From contig NZ_JBDPLH010000002.1 in assembly GCF_040187885.1 (NCBI RefSeq), positions 434,001-498,000 of the forward strand: a stretch of DNA of 64,000 nt, written 5' to 3'. Below are positions 1 through 11,606 of the stretch, one piece after another. How positions within the stretch are numbered: the first letter of the stretch is position 1; each line of letters starts with the position of its first letter. Source of the DNA: Roseateles_E cavernae. GTDB lineage: Bacteria > Pseudomonadota > Gammaproteobacteria > Burkholderiales > Burkholderiaceae_C. The notes below the pieces were generated by a model. The model worked only from the letters and a program-made list of their open reading frames with translations. It searched no databases and was not told where the DNA came from. A program made the position numbers and the translations under genes.

Positions 1-557
1 TGATCGACCCGGTCCAGCACCCAGCAGCGCGCCGGCGGCAGATCGGCCATGGCCGGCACGACCGTCGGTACATAGTGCCCGGGATTGGTGACGGGCCGGT
101 AGAAGACGGGCGGTGCGCCCGTGGGGGCCCGCCGTGCCAGGATGCCTGCCGCGGCCTTCTCGCCCAGCGCAACACCGTCCGTCTTGGCGGGCCCTTCGGG
201 AATGGCGGCGAGCGCGGCCTGGTAGGCCGCGTCGACCGCCGCGGCCTGCGTCGTCGCCATGCGGGCCAGTACGGCGCGATTGGCCGCGGCCACCGCGGCG
301 TCGATCGAGGCTCCCGCCGGCGCCTCCAGCTTCAAGTACCCGGCCTGCGGATAGCGCCGGGTGATCGCATTGACGGACTCGAACACCGCCGCCTGGATCA
401 GTGCCATCGGTGCCTGGCCCCAAGGCCCGGCCTGGTGGGCCACGGTGATCTCGCTGGCCTTCTGGTTCCAGTCCGTGACCACGTCGGCCTGCACGCCTGC
501 TGCCAGCAGCACGGGCATGGCGAAGACACTCAGACGCTTTGCATTGCTTGCGTTCAT
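1..557 (-). CDS. Vanadium-dependent haloperoxidase / PAP2-superfamily protein, N-terminal part (cut by window edge)
   Basis: Only the first 185 or so residues are present; the gene runs off the left edge. The start is the ATG whose complement is 555-557, with an AGGAG ribosome site six bases upstream. Residues 1-24 are a Sec signal peptide, so the product is exported. The mature part begins DWNQKASEI and continues with QAPMALIQAAVFESVNAI, then an Ala-rich helix and IPEGPAKTDGVALGEKAA. These are the N-terminal helical features of periplasmic vanadium haloperoxidase-like members of the PAP2 superfamily. The vanadate/phosphate-binding His and Arg motifs lie in the missing C-terminal half, so haloperoxidase and acid phosphatase cannot be told apart. 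The family call comes from pattern memory. Confidence 0.75.
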   Translation of the reverse strand, partial: MNASNAKRLSVFAMPVLLAAGVQADVVTDWNQKASEITVAHQAGPWGQAPMALIQAAVFESVNAITRRYPQAGYLKLEAPAGASIDAAVAAANRAVLARMATTQAAAVDAAYQAALAAIPEGPAKTDGVALGEKAAAGILARRAPTGAPPVFYRPVTNPGHYVPTVVPAMADLPPARCWVLDRVD

Positions 558-902
558 GGTCGCTCCTGACGTTGCAGACGAGCGGCCATCATGAAACGCG
601 GGCCCCTGTGCCGCAATGCCCCGGCTGTCCCTTCCTTCTGCGGCTATTGCCAGTTGAAAATTCCGCTGCCAGGAACAGCCTACCTGGCGGAGATCGTTAG
701 CGCCTGGCCCCTGTCGCAAAGAAGATGTCTGGCACCCCGGTCCCCTGCCATGCCAGACGGAGCCCGCTGGCCTTGCTGCCACTCCTGCTGGCGCGCTTGC
801 GTCTCCCGAACCGACGGCAGAAGCTTGAGCCCCAAACTCCGGCGCCCTACAGCGACGACAACAGCCAACCAAGTCAAGGACTTGGGCATAAAGTCCATCC
901 CC
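558..902. other. Intergenic stretch without a recognised gene
   Basis: This 345-base stretch separates the divergent haloperoxidase-like gene and nudC and should contain the promoters of both. The nudC frame stays open back to about 591, but that translation is rich in Arg, Cys and Ser, has no family resemblance and precedes the usual NudC start, so it looks non-coding. I see no convincing -35/-10 pair, strong inverted repeat or small gene. Confidence 0.5.
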
Positions 903-1730
903 ATGCAATTCCACGCCGCCGTTTTTCCCGCCGCTTCACCCGCCGACCCGGCAGCCAGCACCGCCGAGGCCTGGTACTTCGTCTTCGTCGGAGGCCGCCT
1001 GCTGCTGCGCGAGCAGATGCTGAGCCCGCAGACATCGGCCGTGTTCGAGCCGGTGCAGGGCCGCCGCCATTACCTCGGTCGGCTGGACGAGCGTGATTGC
1101 TGGGCGCTGCAGCTGGCCGAGGCGCCGCCGGGCTTCGAGGCGCTGCCGCTGCGCGCCGCGATGATGACACTGCCCGAGCCGCTGATGCAGCTGGCCGGGC
1201 GTGCGGCCCAGGTGCTGGAGTGGGAACGGACCCATCGCTTCTGTGGCGTCTGCGGCACGGCGACCGAGGCGCTGGCGCATGAGCGGGCGCGGCGCTGCCC
1301 GGCCTGCGGCCAGGTCTGCTACCCGCGGCTGAGCCCGGCGATGATGTGTCTGGTGTGGCGCCGCCGCCCGGATGGCCCCGAGCTGCTGCTGGCGCGCTCG
1401 CCCGGCTATGCGCCGGGCTTCTACAGCGCGCTGGCCGGCTTTGTCGAGGCCGGCGAATCGCTGGAGGACTGCGTGCACCGCGAGGTGGCCGAGGAGGTCG
1501 GCGTGCGGGTCGCGCATCTGCGCTACTACGGCAGCCAGAGCTGGCCCTTTCCGCACAGCCTGATGGTGGCCTACACGGCCGAGTGGGTGGACGGCGAGAT
1601 CGTGCCGCAGGCCGGTGAGATCGAGGATGCACGCTGGTTCCTGCTCGACGCCTTGCCCGGCATCCCGCCGCGCTTCTCGATCGCCGGCCACCTGATCCGC
1701 GATCAGGTGGCGGCGCTGAGCAAGGTTTAG
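903..1730 (+). CDS. nudC: NADH pyrophosphatase / NAD-cap hydrolase NudC (Nudix)
   Basis: NudC hydrolyses NAD(H) to NMN(H) and AMP and removes NAD caps from RNA in the cytoplasm. From the ATG at 903 the protein has 275 residues, near the usual family length. It has an N-terminal NudC domain, a zinc ribbon made of CGVC and CPAC pairs, and a Nudix box GFVEAGESLEDCVHREVAEE that fits GX5EX7REUXEE. The motif SQSWPFPHSL just after the Nudix box is the hallmark separating NudC from other Nudix enzymes. The frame is open upstream to 591, but family alignment supports 903. The stop overlaps the stop of the convergent oxidoreductase by three bases. Confidence 0.93.
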   Translation: MQFHAAVFPAASPADPAASTAEAWYFVFVGGRLLLREQMLSPQTSAVFEPVQGRRHYLGRLDERDCWALQLAEAPPGFEALPLRAAMMTLPEPLMQLAGRAAQVLEWERTHRFCGVCGTATEALAHERARRCPACGQVCYPRLSPAMMCLVWRRRPDGPELLLARSPGYAPGFYSALAGFVEAGESLEDCVHREVAEEVGVRVAHLRYYGSQSWPFPHSLMVAYTAEWVDGEIVPQAGEIEDARWFLLDALPGIPPRFSIAGHLIRDQVAALSKV

Positions 1731-2746
1731 AAACCGGCCAGCACCAGCTTGCCGATGCTGCGCTGGCTCTCGATCAGCGCATGGGCTTGTTTCAGGTTGG
1801 CGGCATTGATCGTGCCGAGCACCTGGCCCAGGGTGCTGCGCAGCTCGCCGGCGTCGATGCGGCGGGCCAACTCGGCCAGCAGCCGGCCCTGCTCGGTGAT
1901 GTCGTGGGTGGCATGCATCGAGCGGGTGAACATCATCTCCCAGTGCAGCGACAGGCTCTTGCCCTTCAGTGCCATCACATTGAGCTGCTCCGGCGCGAAG
2001 TCGTCGATCAAAGCCAGCCGGCCCTGCGGCTCCAGCGCCTCGACCAGCTGGCCGAAGTGCTGCGGCGTGTGGGTCAGGCTGGCCACATAGCGCAGCGGCG
2101 CGGCGCCCAGCGCAGCGACCTGCGCGGCCAGCGGCTGGCTGTGGTCAATCACGTGATGGGCGCCCAGCTCGCGCAGCCAGGCGGCCGACTCGGGCCGCGA
2201 GGCCGTGGCGATCACGGTCAGATGCGGCAGCGCGCGCGCCAGCTGCACGAGGATGGAGCCCACGCCGCCGGCCGCGCCGGTCACCAGCAGGCTGACCGGC
2301 CGCTCGGGCCGGGCCTGCACCTCCAGCCGATCAAACAGCAGCTCCCAGGCGGTGATGCCGGTCAGCGGCAGCGCGGCGGCCTCGGCGTCGCTGGCGCTGC
2401 GCGGGGCCAGCGCGGCGATGCGATGGTCCACCGTCTGGAACTGTGCATAGCTGCCGGCGCGCGTGATGGCGCCGGCATACCAGACGCGGTCACCGACGGC
2501 GAAACCCTGCACCGCCGCGCCCAGGCCGCGCACGATGCCCACCGCGTCCCAGCCCAGCAGCACCGGCGTGTGGCCGTCGGCGCTGCTGCGGCTGGCGCGC
2601 ACCTTGGCGTCGACCGGGTTGACCGCGATGGCGCTGATCTCGACCAGCAGATCGAGCGGGCCGGGCGTCGGCACGGGCAGCTCGAGATCGAGCAGGGACT
2701 CGGCGGCGGCAATGGGCTGGGCCTTGAAATAGCCGATGGCTTGCAT
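1727..2746 (-). CDS. MDR-family oxidoreductase (zinc-binding alcohol dehydrogenase family, quinone-oxidoreductase-like)
   Basis: 339 residues with the medium-chain dehydrogenase/reductase plan. A GroES-like N-terminal half contains AVNPVDAKVR and GWDAVGIV. A Rossmann half has the nucleotide-binding loop VTGAAGGVGSILVQLA and the AxxRPES...LGAHHVIDH region of NADPH-using quinone oxidoreductases. The Cys ligands of structural zinc are absent, so it is a zinc-free MDR enzyme despite the family name. The likely reaction is NADPH-dependent reduction of a quinone or enone; the substrate is unknown. It is divergent from the adjacent LysR gene, which is its most likely regulator. An AAGGAG-like site precedes the ATG. 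Confidence 0.88.
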   Translation of the reverse strand: MQAIGYFKAQPIAAAESLLDLELPVPTPGPLDLLVEISAIAVNPVDAKVRASRSSADGHTPVLLGWDAVGIVRGLGAAVQGFAVGDRVWYAGAITRAGSYAQFQTVDHRIAALAPRSASDAEAAALPLTGITAWELLFDRLEVQARPERPVSLLVTGAAGGVGSILVQLARALPHLTVIATASRPESAAWLRELGAHHVIDHSQPLAAQVAALGAAPLRYVASLTHTPQHFGQLVEALEPQGRLALIDDFAPEQLNVMALKGKSLSLHWEMMFTRSMHATHDITEQGRLLAELARRIDAGELRSTLGQVLGTINAANLKQAHALIESQRSIGKLVLAGF

Positions 2747-2795
2747 GGGGAACTCCTTCAGGAAACGTTGCGATGGCTGTTATGGTGAGGCTCGC

Positions 2796-2823
2796 TTGCT
2801 TTCTGAAAAAGCCGCTTTAATAC
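2796..2823 (+). promoter_or_regulatory. Candidate sigma70 promoter of the LysR gene
   Basis: TTGCTT at 2796-2801 and TAATAC at 2818-2823 are separated by 16 bases. A start seven bases after the -10 would lie near 2830, leaving a leader of only about seven bases before the ATG at 2837. No Shine-Dalgarno sequence is visible there. Inferred by eye only. Confidence 0.4.
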
Positions 2824-2830
2824 GATTCAG

Positions 2831-2849
2831 TTTCAAATGAAAATTGAAA
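2831..2849 (+). promoter_or_regulatory. Palindrome spanning the LysR start codon
   Basis: TTTCAA at 2831-2836 is mirrored by TTGAAA at 2844-2849, and TTTCA/TGAAA also pair around the ATG at 2837. It stands out as AT-rich in a GC-rich region and could be an autoregulatory operator. Confidence 0.35.
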
Positions 2850-3757
2850 ATACCGACGAGCTGCGCCTGCTCATCGAATGCGCGCGCGGTGGCAGTCTGA
2901 CGGCCGCTTCGCGGGCGCTACAGATCACGCCGGCGGCCGCCAGCGCGATGCTGAAGAAGCTCGAAACCCGGCTGGGCGTGCGCCTGGTCGAGCGCAGCAC
3001 GCGGGCGCTGCGCCTGAGCGCCGCCGGCGAGCGCCTGCGCGACTATGGCCAGCGGGCCTTGGAGCTGCTCGACGAAGGCGTGGCCCTGCTCGACGAGGGC
3101 GGCCCCGGCGCGGCCTCGCGCACGCTGCTGCGCGGCCGCCTGCGCGTCAGCGCGTCGAGCGATCTGACGCGCCAGGTCTTGCTGCCGCTGCTGGATGCCT
3201 TCCTCGACCAGCATCCGGGGCTGGAGCTGCAGCTCAGCGTCAGCGACTCGCTGCTCGATGTGGTACGCGACGATGTCGACCTGGCGCTGCGCTATGGCGA
3301 GCTGGCCGACTCGCGCCTGGTGGCGCGGCGCCTGTGCGCGGCACGGCGCTGCGTGGTGGCCGCACCGGCCTATCTGGCGCGCGCCGGCCGGCCGGCGCAT
3401 CCCAGCGAGCTGGCCACCCATGACTGCCTGACGATGAAGATACGCAACCGCATCGAGCAGGAATGGCGCTTGCGCCCGCGCGAGCAGCCCGAGGCGGCGC
3501 CGCTGCTGGTGCGGGTGCGCGGGCGGCGCAGCTGCGACGACGGCGCGCTGGCCCATCGCTGGGCGTTGGAGGGCCGCGGCGTGATCTGCAAGAGCGAGCT
3601 CGATGTGCGCGCCAGCCTGGCCAGCGGCGCCCTGGTCGAGCTGTTCCCGGACTGGATCGGCGACGAGCTGCCGCTGCATGCGGTGATGCCCAGCCAGCGC
3701 TTCATGCCGCAGCGGCTGCGACTGCTGGTCGAGCATCTGGCGGCGCATCTGGCCTAG
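2837..3757 (+). CDS. LysR-family transcriptional regulator
   Basis: 306 residues, the normal LysR length. The N-terminal winged helix-turn-helix (about residues 1-60) has the family pattern SLTAASRALQITPAAASAML followed by LETRLGVRLVERSTRALRLS. The rest is a periplasmic-binding-protein-like effector domain of the type seen in CrgA/DsdC-like regulators. The effector cannot be read from sequence. The gene is divergent from the MDR oxidoreductase across a 90-base region, the classic LysR arrangement, so it probably controls that enzyme and itself. No ribosome site is obvious before the ATG. Confidence 0.92.
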   Translation: MKIENTDELRLLIECARGGSLTAASRALQITPAAASAMLKKLETRLGVRLVERSTRALRLSAAGERLRDYGQRALELLDEGVALLDEGGPGAASRTLLRGRLRVSASSDLTRQVLLPLLDAFLDQHPGLELQLSVSDSLLDVVRDDVDLALRYGELADSRLVARRLCAARRCVVAAPAYLARAGRPAHPSELATHDCLTMKIRNRIEQEWRLRPREQPEAAPLLVRVRGRRSCDDGALAHRWALEGRGVICKSELDVRASLASGALVELFPDWIGDELPLHAVMPSQRFMPQRLRLLVEHLAAHLA

Positions 3758-3853
3758 CGTGATTCTCCGGCGCGGCAAGGGCCGGCTGTCCTACAGGCAG
3801 CGGCGGCGATGCACGGCAAGCTGTCGGCATCACAGCGATCAAGGAGTGTTGCC

Positions 3854-4615
3854 ATGTTGAACAGCATCAGCCAACTCAGCGGATCCACGCTCAGCGCGAC
3901 CGAAGGCGAGGTCGGTGAGGTCAAGGAAGCCTATTTCGACGATCAGGCCTGGACCATCCGCTATCTGGTGGTCGACACCGGCTCCTGGCTGGCCGGGCGG
4001 GAGGTGCTGATCTCGCCCTATGCGGTGCAGCCGCCGCTGGGTCGGGTCAAGCAGATCCAGGTCGGACTCAGCCGCGAGCAGGTCGAGAAAAGCCCGGGCA
4101 TCGACACCCACAAGCCGGTCTTGCGCGGCCATGAGCGGGTCTATCTGGACTATTACAACTATCCGCAGTACTGGGGCGGTGTCGGCCTGTGGGCGATGGA
4201 GGCCCTGCCGGTGCTGCCGCCGACCGGCCTGCAGACCCAGGCCGAGATCGAGCGCGCCGAGCAAGACCTGGCCCCCGAGGATGTGCATCTGCGCAGCAGC
4301 GCCAATGTCAGCGGCTACGACATCCATGCGCTCGACGGCAGCCTCGGCCATGTCAAGGACTTCATCTTCGACGAGGCCTCCTGGGCGATTCGCTATCTGG
4401 TGGTCGACACGCGCAACTGGTGGCCGGGCGGCAAGAAGGTGCTGATCGCCACGCACTGGATCGACCGCATCGAGTGGAGCGAGAAAACCGTCTACACCCA
4501 GCTGACCCGGGAGCAGATCAAGAACAGCCCCGAATACGACGACAGCGTGCTGCTGAACCGCGAGTTCGAGGAGCGGCTGCACGAGGCCCATGGCCGGCAG
4601 GGCTATTGGTACTGA
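3854..4615 (+). CDS. Protein with two tandem PRC-barrel domains
   Basis: The ATG at 3854 is chosen because AAGGAG at 3841-3846 lies seven bases upstream; the frame is open further back to 3809. The 253-residue product contains two copies of one module, each with G-x-VG-x-VK-x-x-x-FD, then W-x-IRYLVVDT, W and VLI (roughly residues 5-75 and 150-220). This is the PRC-barrel fold found in photosynthetic reaction-centre H subunits, RimM and many stress proteins. Tandem PRC-barrel proteins in Burkholderiales are usually uncharacterised and stress linked. No signal peptide or membrane segment is seen. It is followed after three bases by a PNPOx-like stress protein, probably in one transcript. Confidence 0.85.
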   Translation: MLNSISQLSGSTLSATEGEVGEVKEAYFDDQAWTIRYLVVDTGSWLAGREVLISPYAVQPPLGRVKQIQVGLSREQVEKSPGIDTHKPVLRGHERVYLDYYNYPQYWGGVGLWAMEALPVLPPTGLQTQAEIERAEQDLAPEDVHLRSSANVSGYDIHALDGSLGHVKDFIFDEASWAIRYLVVDTRNWWPGGKKVLIATHWIDRIEWSEKTVYTQLTREQIKNSPEYDDSVLLNREFEERLHEAHGRQGYWY

Positions 4616-4618
4616 GCG

Positions 4619-5146
4619 ATGACCAGCTACATGGACTCAATGACGACCGAAGCGCCGCCGCCCCGTCTGTTGCTATGGGAACTGATCAAGGACATCCGCT
4701 TTGCGATGCTCACGACCCTGCATGACAACAGCCATCTGCACTCGCGGCCGATGACCACGCAGAACCGCAAGCTCGAGGACGATGACTGCCTGTGGTTCTT
4801 CATGTCCCGCAGCGGCGAGCCGGTCGACGAACTGACCGCCGAGGCCATGGTCAACCTGGCCTATGCCGATCCAGACCAGGATCGCTATGTGTCGGTCTCG
4901 GGTTGTGCGCGGGTGGTCAGCGATATTGCCAAGGCCCGCGAACTCTGGTCGCCGCAAGCCTTGGCCTGGTTCCCCGGCGGGGTCGATGACCCGGACCTGG
5001 CCCTGGTCGAGGTCAAGATCATTCATGCCCATTACTGGGACATGAGGGAAAGCAAGCTGACCCAGCTCTACACCATGGCCAAGGCGGTCGTCACCGGCAG
5101 GCCGCCGACCTCGCTGGGCGAGAGCGGCGAGATCCGCTTGCGCTGA
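4619..5146 (+). CDS. General-stress pyridoxamine 5'-phosphate oxidase-like flavin protein
   Basis: 175 residues with the split-barrel flavin-binding fold of the general stress protein 26 group. FAMLTTLHDNSHLHSRPM is the N-terminal strand with the family's L-x-SRPM signature. LWFFMSRSGEPVDEL and VSVSGCARVV follow as the core barrel strands. Members bind FMN, FAD or F420; this one is not a biosynthetic PdxH, since it lacks the PLP-specific C-terminal region. It follows the PRC-barrel gene by three bases, so the two probably form a small stress operon. The nearby second and third Met codons are alternative starts. Confidence 0.85.
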   Translation: MTSYMDSMTTEAPPPRLLLWELIKDIRFAMLTTLHDNSHLHSRPMTTQNRKLEDDDCLWFFMSRSGEPVDELTAEAMVNLAYADPDQDRYVSVSGCARVVSDIAKARELWSPQALAWFPGGVDDPDLALVEVKIIHAHYWDMRESKLTQLYTMAKAVVTGRPPTSLGESGEIRLR

Positions 5147-5193
5147 GTTCGCTACGCCGCCTCTGCGCGGCCGGCCCGGTCGCGCCGCAACGG

Positions 5194-5415
5194 TCAGGGC
5201 TTCCTGCCCCCCACCACCAGCAGCACCACGCCCAGCGCGATCGCGGCCGCGCCGGCCCAGCCCGGCACATTGACCGTCTGCTTCTCCTTGACCGACAGCT
5301 CGATCGGGCCCAGCTTCACATCATGGGTTTCCTTGGTGTAGCTGAAGTTGCCGTAGAGCAAACCCAGCACGCCGGCGATGATCAGGGCGATGGCGGCGAT
5401 CCGGACGGTGTTCAT
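5194..5415 (-). CDS. Small membrane protein of unknown function
   Basis: 73 residues. Residues 6-24 form one hydrophobic helix (IALIIAGVLGLLYG) and residues 52-70 a second (AGAAAIALGVVLLVVGG). A short charged segment between them contains KLGPIELSVKEKQTV. This resembles the DUF3185-type two-helix inner-membrane proteins, but that assignment is tentative. It is convergent with the PNPOx gene and lies downstream of the GNAT gene on the same strand. It is probably real, because the two-helix topology is well formed and the basic tail ends cleanly at GGRKP. Confidence 0.65.
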   Translation of the reverse strand: MNTVRIAAIALIIAGVLGLLYGNFSYTKETHDVKLGPIELSVKEKQTVNVPGWAGAAAIALGVVLLVVGGRKP

Positions 5416-5469
5416 GGTGGACGCTTTCTGGGCTGTTGGGTTTGCGGCCGAGGATAGCAGCGCCTACCC

Positions 5470-6072
5470 TCATTCGGGCCGATCGCGCGCCACCAAGGCC
5501 AGATAGGGCGCCACATCGGGCTCGCGCAAGGGCTTGAGCAGCACCCGCACCGTGTTGAGCCTGTCATTGGCCGGCACGCCCTCGCGGCGGCGCAGTTCGA
5601 CAAAGCCCAGGTGCCGCCAGAAAGCCTCCGCCCTGGCGTTGCCCAGCACCACGCCCAGCCGCATCCAGCGCGCGCCCTGAGCCGCCGCCCATTGCTCCAG
5701 CGCCCGGTAGCAGCGCGGCGCGATGCCCTGGCCATGCAGGGCCGTGGCGATGATGAACAGCGCCACATGCCAGCAGCCCTCGATCACCAGATCGCTGTCG
5801 ACGATGGCGAAGCCGATCAGCGCCGGCGCGGTGTCCGGCGCTTCGCGCCACAGCCCGATATTGAAGTGCTCGCGCCAGCTCAGCTCGGCCGGCGGCCGCT
5901 CGGCCAGCTCGGTGGCGGCCTCGTCGGGCTTGGGCGGCGCGCCACCGATGCGCTCGAAGTACTCGGGGTTGGCGTCGAGAAAGGCCTGCAGCAGCGGCGC
6001 GTCGGCGGGGTCGAAGCGGCGTGCCGCGACGAGCTCATCGACGCGGAACAGCAGCGGGTGCCTGGCGCTCAA
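5470..6072 (-). CDS. GNAT-family N-acetyltransferase
   Basis: The recommended start is the TTG at 6072, whose last bases form a TTGA overlap with the stop of the META-domain gene; no ATG fits. This gives 200 residues: LLFRVDELVAARRFDPADAP opens the GNAT fold, then FAIVDSDLVIEGCWHVALFI and the acetyl-CoA loop region GQGIAPRCYRALEQWA follow. RLGVVLGNARAEAFWRHLGF is the canonical late GNAT helix with the N-x-x-A-x-x-F-x-x-x-x-GF pattern. The substrate is unknown. The overlap implies translational coupling to the lipoprotein gene. Confidence 0.82.
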   Translation of the reverse strand: MSARHPLLFRVDELVAARRFDPADAPLLQAFLDANPEYFERIGGAPPKPDEAATELAERPPAELSWREHFNIGLWREAPDTAPALIGFAIVDSDLVIEGCWHVALFIIATALHGQGIAPRCYRALEQWAAAQGARWMRLGVVLGNARAEAFWRHLGFVELRRREGVPANDRLNTVRVLLKPLREPDVAPYLALVARDRPE

Positions 6073-6530
6073 GGCGCCGCCGGCTCGAAGCGCGCCAGCG
6101 GCGCCATCCGGGCGCGGTGCAGCTGCAGCTGCTTGGCGTCGGCGTGGTAGCTGTCGGTGCGCTCCAGCGCCTGCATGAATTGCTGCTCCAGGCTCATGTC
6201 GGGGCAGGCGCGCAGCGTGCTGGCCAGCTTGTCGAAGCGCAGGCGCAGCGGCGCGCCTTGCTCGGCCTGGCCGAAGAAACCGTTGCAGCCGTTGTGGCCG
6301 CTGACACGCAGGCTCTGACCCTCCTGCTTGAAGCTCAGCGTCGGCACACGGCCGCTCGCGTCGGGTTTGACCGCTTGGCCCATCAGCTCCACCAGCCGCC
6401 ACTCGCGGCCCTCGGCGATCAGCAGGGGGTCGGGTTTTGCGGCCGACGCGGCTGGTGGCGGCGGGCTGGGCGGCGTGGCGCAGGCGCTCAGCATCACGCC
6501 CAGCAGGCTCAGGCAAAGACGGGTCTTCAT
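6069..6530 (-). CDS. META/HslJ-domain lipoprotein
   Basis: The start at 6530 gives MKTRLCLSLLGVMLSACATP, a lipoprotein signal peptide with the lipobox LSAC, so the protein is probably anchored to an envelope membrane. The frame is open further upstream, but the lipobox sits right only with this start (or the Met three codons earlier). After a Pro/Ala linker comes a META domain: WRLVELMGQAV, then SGHNGCNGFFGQ with the conserved NGCN, then LASTLRACPDMSLEQQFMQAL. HslJ in E. coli has this domain and is linked to heat and novobiocin tolerance. It precedes and is coupled to the GNAT gene. Confidence 0.87.
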   Translation of the reverse strand: MKTRLCLSLLGVMLSACATPPSPPPPAASAAKPDPLLIAEGREWRLVELMGQAVKPDASGRVPTLSFKQEGQSLRVSGHNGCNGFFGQAEQGAPLRLRFDKLASTLRACPDMSLEQQFMQALERTDSYHADAKQLQLHRARMAPLARFEPAAP

Positions 6531-6606
6531 CGCAATCATTCGGGTGACTCCAAAGCGGGTGGCGCCCCCGAGAATAGCGCCTGCTCCCGCCGCCTTGTTG
6601 TCACCC

Positions 6607-7107
6607 ATGATGCCCACCCTGTTGTCGCCCGCCCAGCTGCTGGGCTATCTGGCTTTGGTGTTCGGCGTCGGCTGCTTTGTGCAGACCGATGACCGGCGCT
6701 TCAAGCAGTTCATGGCGGTCGAGTGTTTCGCCTATGTGCTGCATTTCTGGCTGCTGGGCCAGCCCACGGCGGTGGCCAGTTCCCTGGTCTCGCTGGGGCG
6801 CTCGGTGGCGGCGATGTACAGCCGCTCGCGCTGGCTGGCGGCGTTCTTCGTGGGCCTGAACCTGGCGCTGGGCTGCTGGCTGTTCAGCGGCCTTGTCTCG
6901 CTGCTGCCGATCGCCGCCTCCTGCCTGGGCAGCCTGGCGCTGTTCCTGCTGCAGGGCCTGCAGATGCGGCTGCTGATGCTGGCCGGCACGTTGTGCTGGG
7001 TGGTCCACAACGCCCTGGTCGGCTCGGTGGGCGGCACCTTGCTGGAGCTGGTGGTGGCCGGCGTCAACGGCCTGACGATCTGGCGGCTGTGGCGGGCCGG
7101 GCGCTGA
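6607..7107 (+). CDS. YgjV-family inner-membrane protein
   Basis: 166 residues from the first of two adjacent ATG codons at 6607. The protein is almost wholly hydrophobic, with about five to six helices (LGYLALVFGVGCFVQTDDRR, AYVLHFWLLGQ, LAAFFVGLNLALGCWLF and others). The start with a short loop QTDDRRFKQFMAVECFAYVLHF matches the Imp-YgjV family of bacterial inner-membrane proteins, whose function is unknown. It stands alone, divergent from the META lipoprotein and convergent with dnaE2. Confidence 0.8.
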   Translation: MMPTLLSPAQLLGYLALVFGVGCFVQTDDRRFKQFMAVECFAYVLHFWLLGQPTAVASSLVSLGRSVAAMYSRSRWLAAFFVGLNLALGCWLFSGLVSLLPIAASCLGSLALFLLQGLQMRLLMLAGTLCWVVHNALVGSVGGTLLELVVAGVNGLTIWRLWRAGR

Positions 7108-7116
7108 GCCCGGACC

Positions 7117-10286
<3,170 letters not shown>

Positions 10287-10290
<4 letters not shown>

Positions 10291-11606
10291 GCGAAAACCC
10301 CATGCAGAAACCAGCCAGCCTCGACCTTGGAGAGCCGTTGCTGGTAGATCCACAAGAGCCCGGCCTGCGGACTCAGCGCCAGCACATAGTCGCGCTGCAC
10401 CACGCCCGGCCCCGCGCCTTGCTGCCACCAACCGCCTTCGATGCGCTGCGGTCGGGTCAGCAGCTGCAGCGGTTCGCCCAGATGGCGCGGCTGGCTGGCG
10501 CGCACCTCCAGCCGCTGCGGCGGCTCCAGCAGCCAGGCGGGCTGTGGCAGCAGCGGCACGCGCGCTGCTGCGGGGCGCACCGGGCCGGGCCAGGGCTCCC
10601 AGCGCTGCATGCATTCCAGCCGGTGGTCTTCCTGCAACTGGCCGGCGCGCACCCGCTCCGGCCCCAGACGCACAGCCAGGCGCTCCAACAGGCGCGGCAG
10701 CGGCTCGGTGGCCTCGTCGGGTCCGGAACCGGAAGAGAGGGGCAGCAGGCTGGCCGCCTGCTCGGGACGCAGCATCACCTCATCGGCGCGCAGGCTCAGC
10801 TCGCCGACCGGCGCGGCCAGCTCCAGCCGCGCCAGATGCTCGGCCAGCAGCCGGCTCAGGTGGCGCAGATCGCGGCTGGGGTCGGCGGTGCCGAACTGCA
10901 GCGCGCCGTCCAGCACCACATCGCGGCCGCGCATCGCATCGTGCTGCCAGGCCAGGGTCAGCTGCTTGATGCCGGCCTGGCGTGCGGCCAGCCAGCCGCA
11001 CAGCTGGCGCAGCAGGACCTCGGCGTAATGCACCAGGGCCGGGGCGTGTTCGATGCGAAAGGGCAGTTCCAGTCGCGCCTCGAAACGCTCCGGCGCCTGC
11101 AGCCAGGTGTGGGCCTCGTGGCTGTGGCCGTAGGCGCGATCCAGGGCCAGCAGCAGGCCGTCGCCGAAGCGCCGGCCGACGGCGCGGCGCGGCAGCGCGC
11201 GCAGCTGGCCCAGGCGCCGGCAACCCAGGCGCAGCAGCATGGCCTCATGGGCGCGGGCGGCGCTCAGCGTGCCCAGCGGCAGGGCGTCCAGCAACTCGTC
11301 CAGCGGCCTGCTCAGGCCGTCGTGCTGACCGACACGCGCCAGCGCCAGCGCACCCAGGCTGGTCGGCGCCCAGGCCATGCCGGCCAGGCCCAGATCCCTA
11401 GCCTCGCGCCACAGCCGCCGGTGCAGGCGCTGCGCGCCGCCGAACAGGCGCAGGCTGGCGCCGACCTCCAGCACCACGGCCTCCTCCAGCCGCGCCACCC
11501 GGGGCGTGAACTGCAGCGCCCACCAGCCCAGGGCGCGCAGATCCGCCTCGGTGGACGGGCCCTCAGGCGCCGAGGGCGACGATGCGAGCAGGGCGAGCCA
11601 ATGCAT
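10287..11606 (-). CDS. imuB: Mutasome protein ImuB (inactive Y-family polymerase homologue)
   Basis: 439 residues. ImuB is a Y-family-like hub that lacks polymerase activity and recruits ImuC and the beta clamp to lesions. The N-terminus MHWLALLASS, then FTPRVARLEEAVVLEVGASL and RLFGGAQRLHRRL, match the ImuB fold. The C-terminus has the ImuB-specific tail: RIEGGWW, RDYVLAL, LLWIYQQ and GWFLHGVFA. The acidic residues of active Y-family polymerases are not seen at the expected N-terminal place. The start at 11606 lies 44 bases inside imuA, an unusually deep overlap, but the family N-terminus supports it. The stop overlaps dnaE2 by ATGA. Confidence 0.92.

Noticed and set aside
591..902. In-frame upstream extension of nudC by about 104 residues
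   Set aside because: The translation is Arg/Cys/Ser-rich with no family match and precedes the normal NudC start, so it is treated as intergenic.
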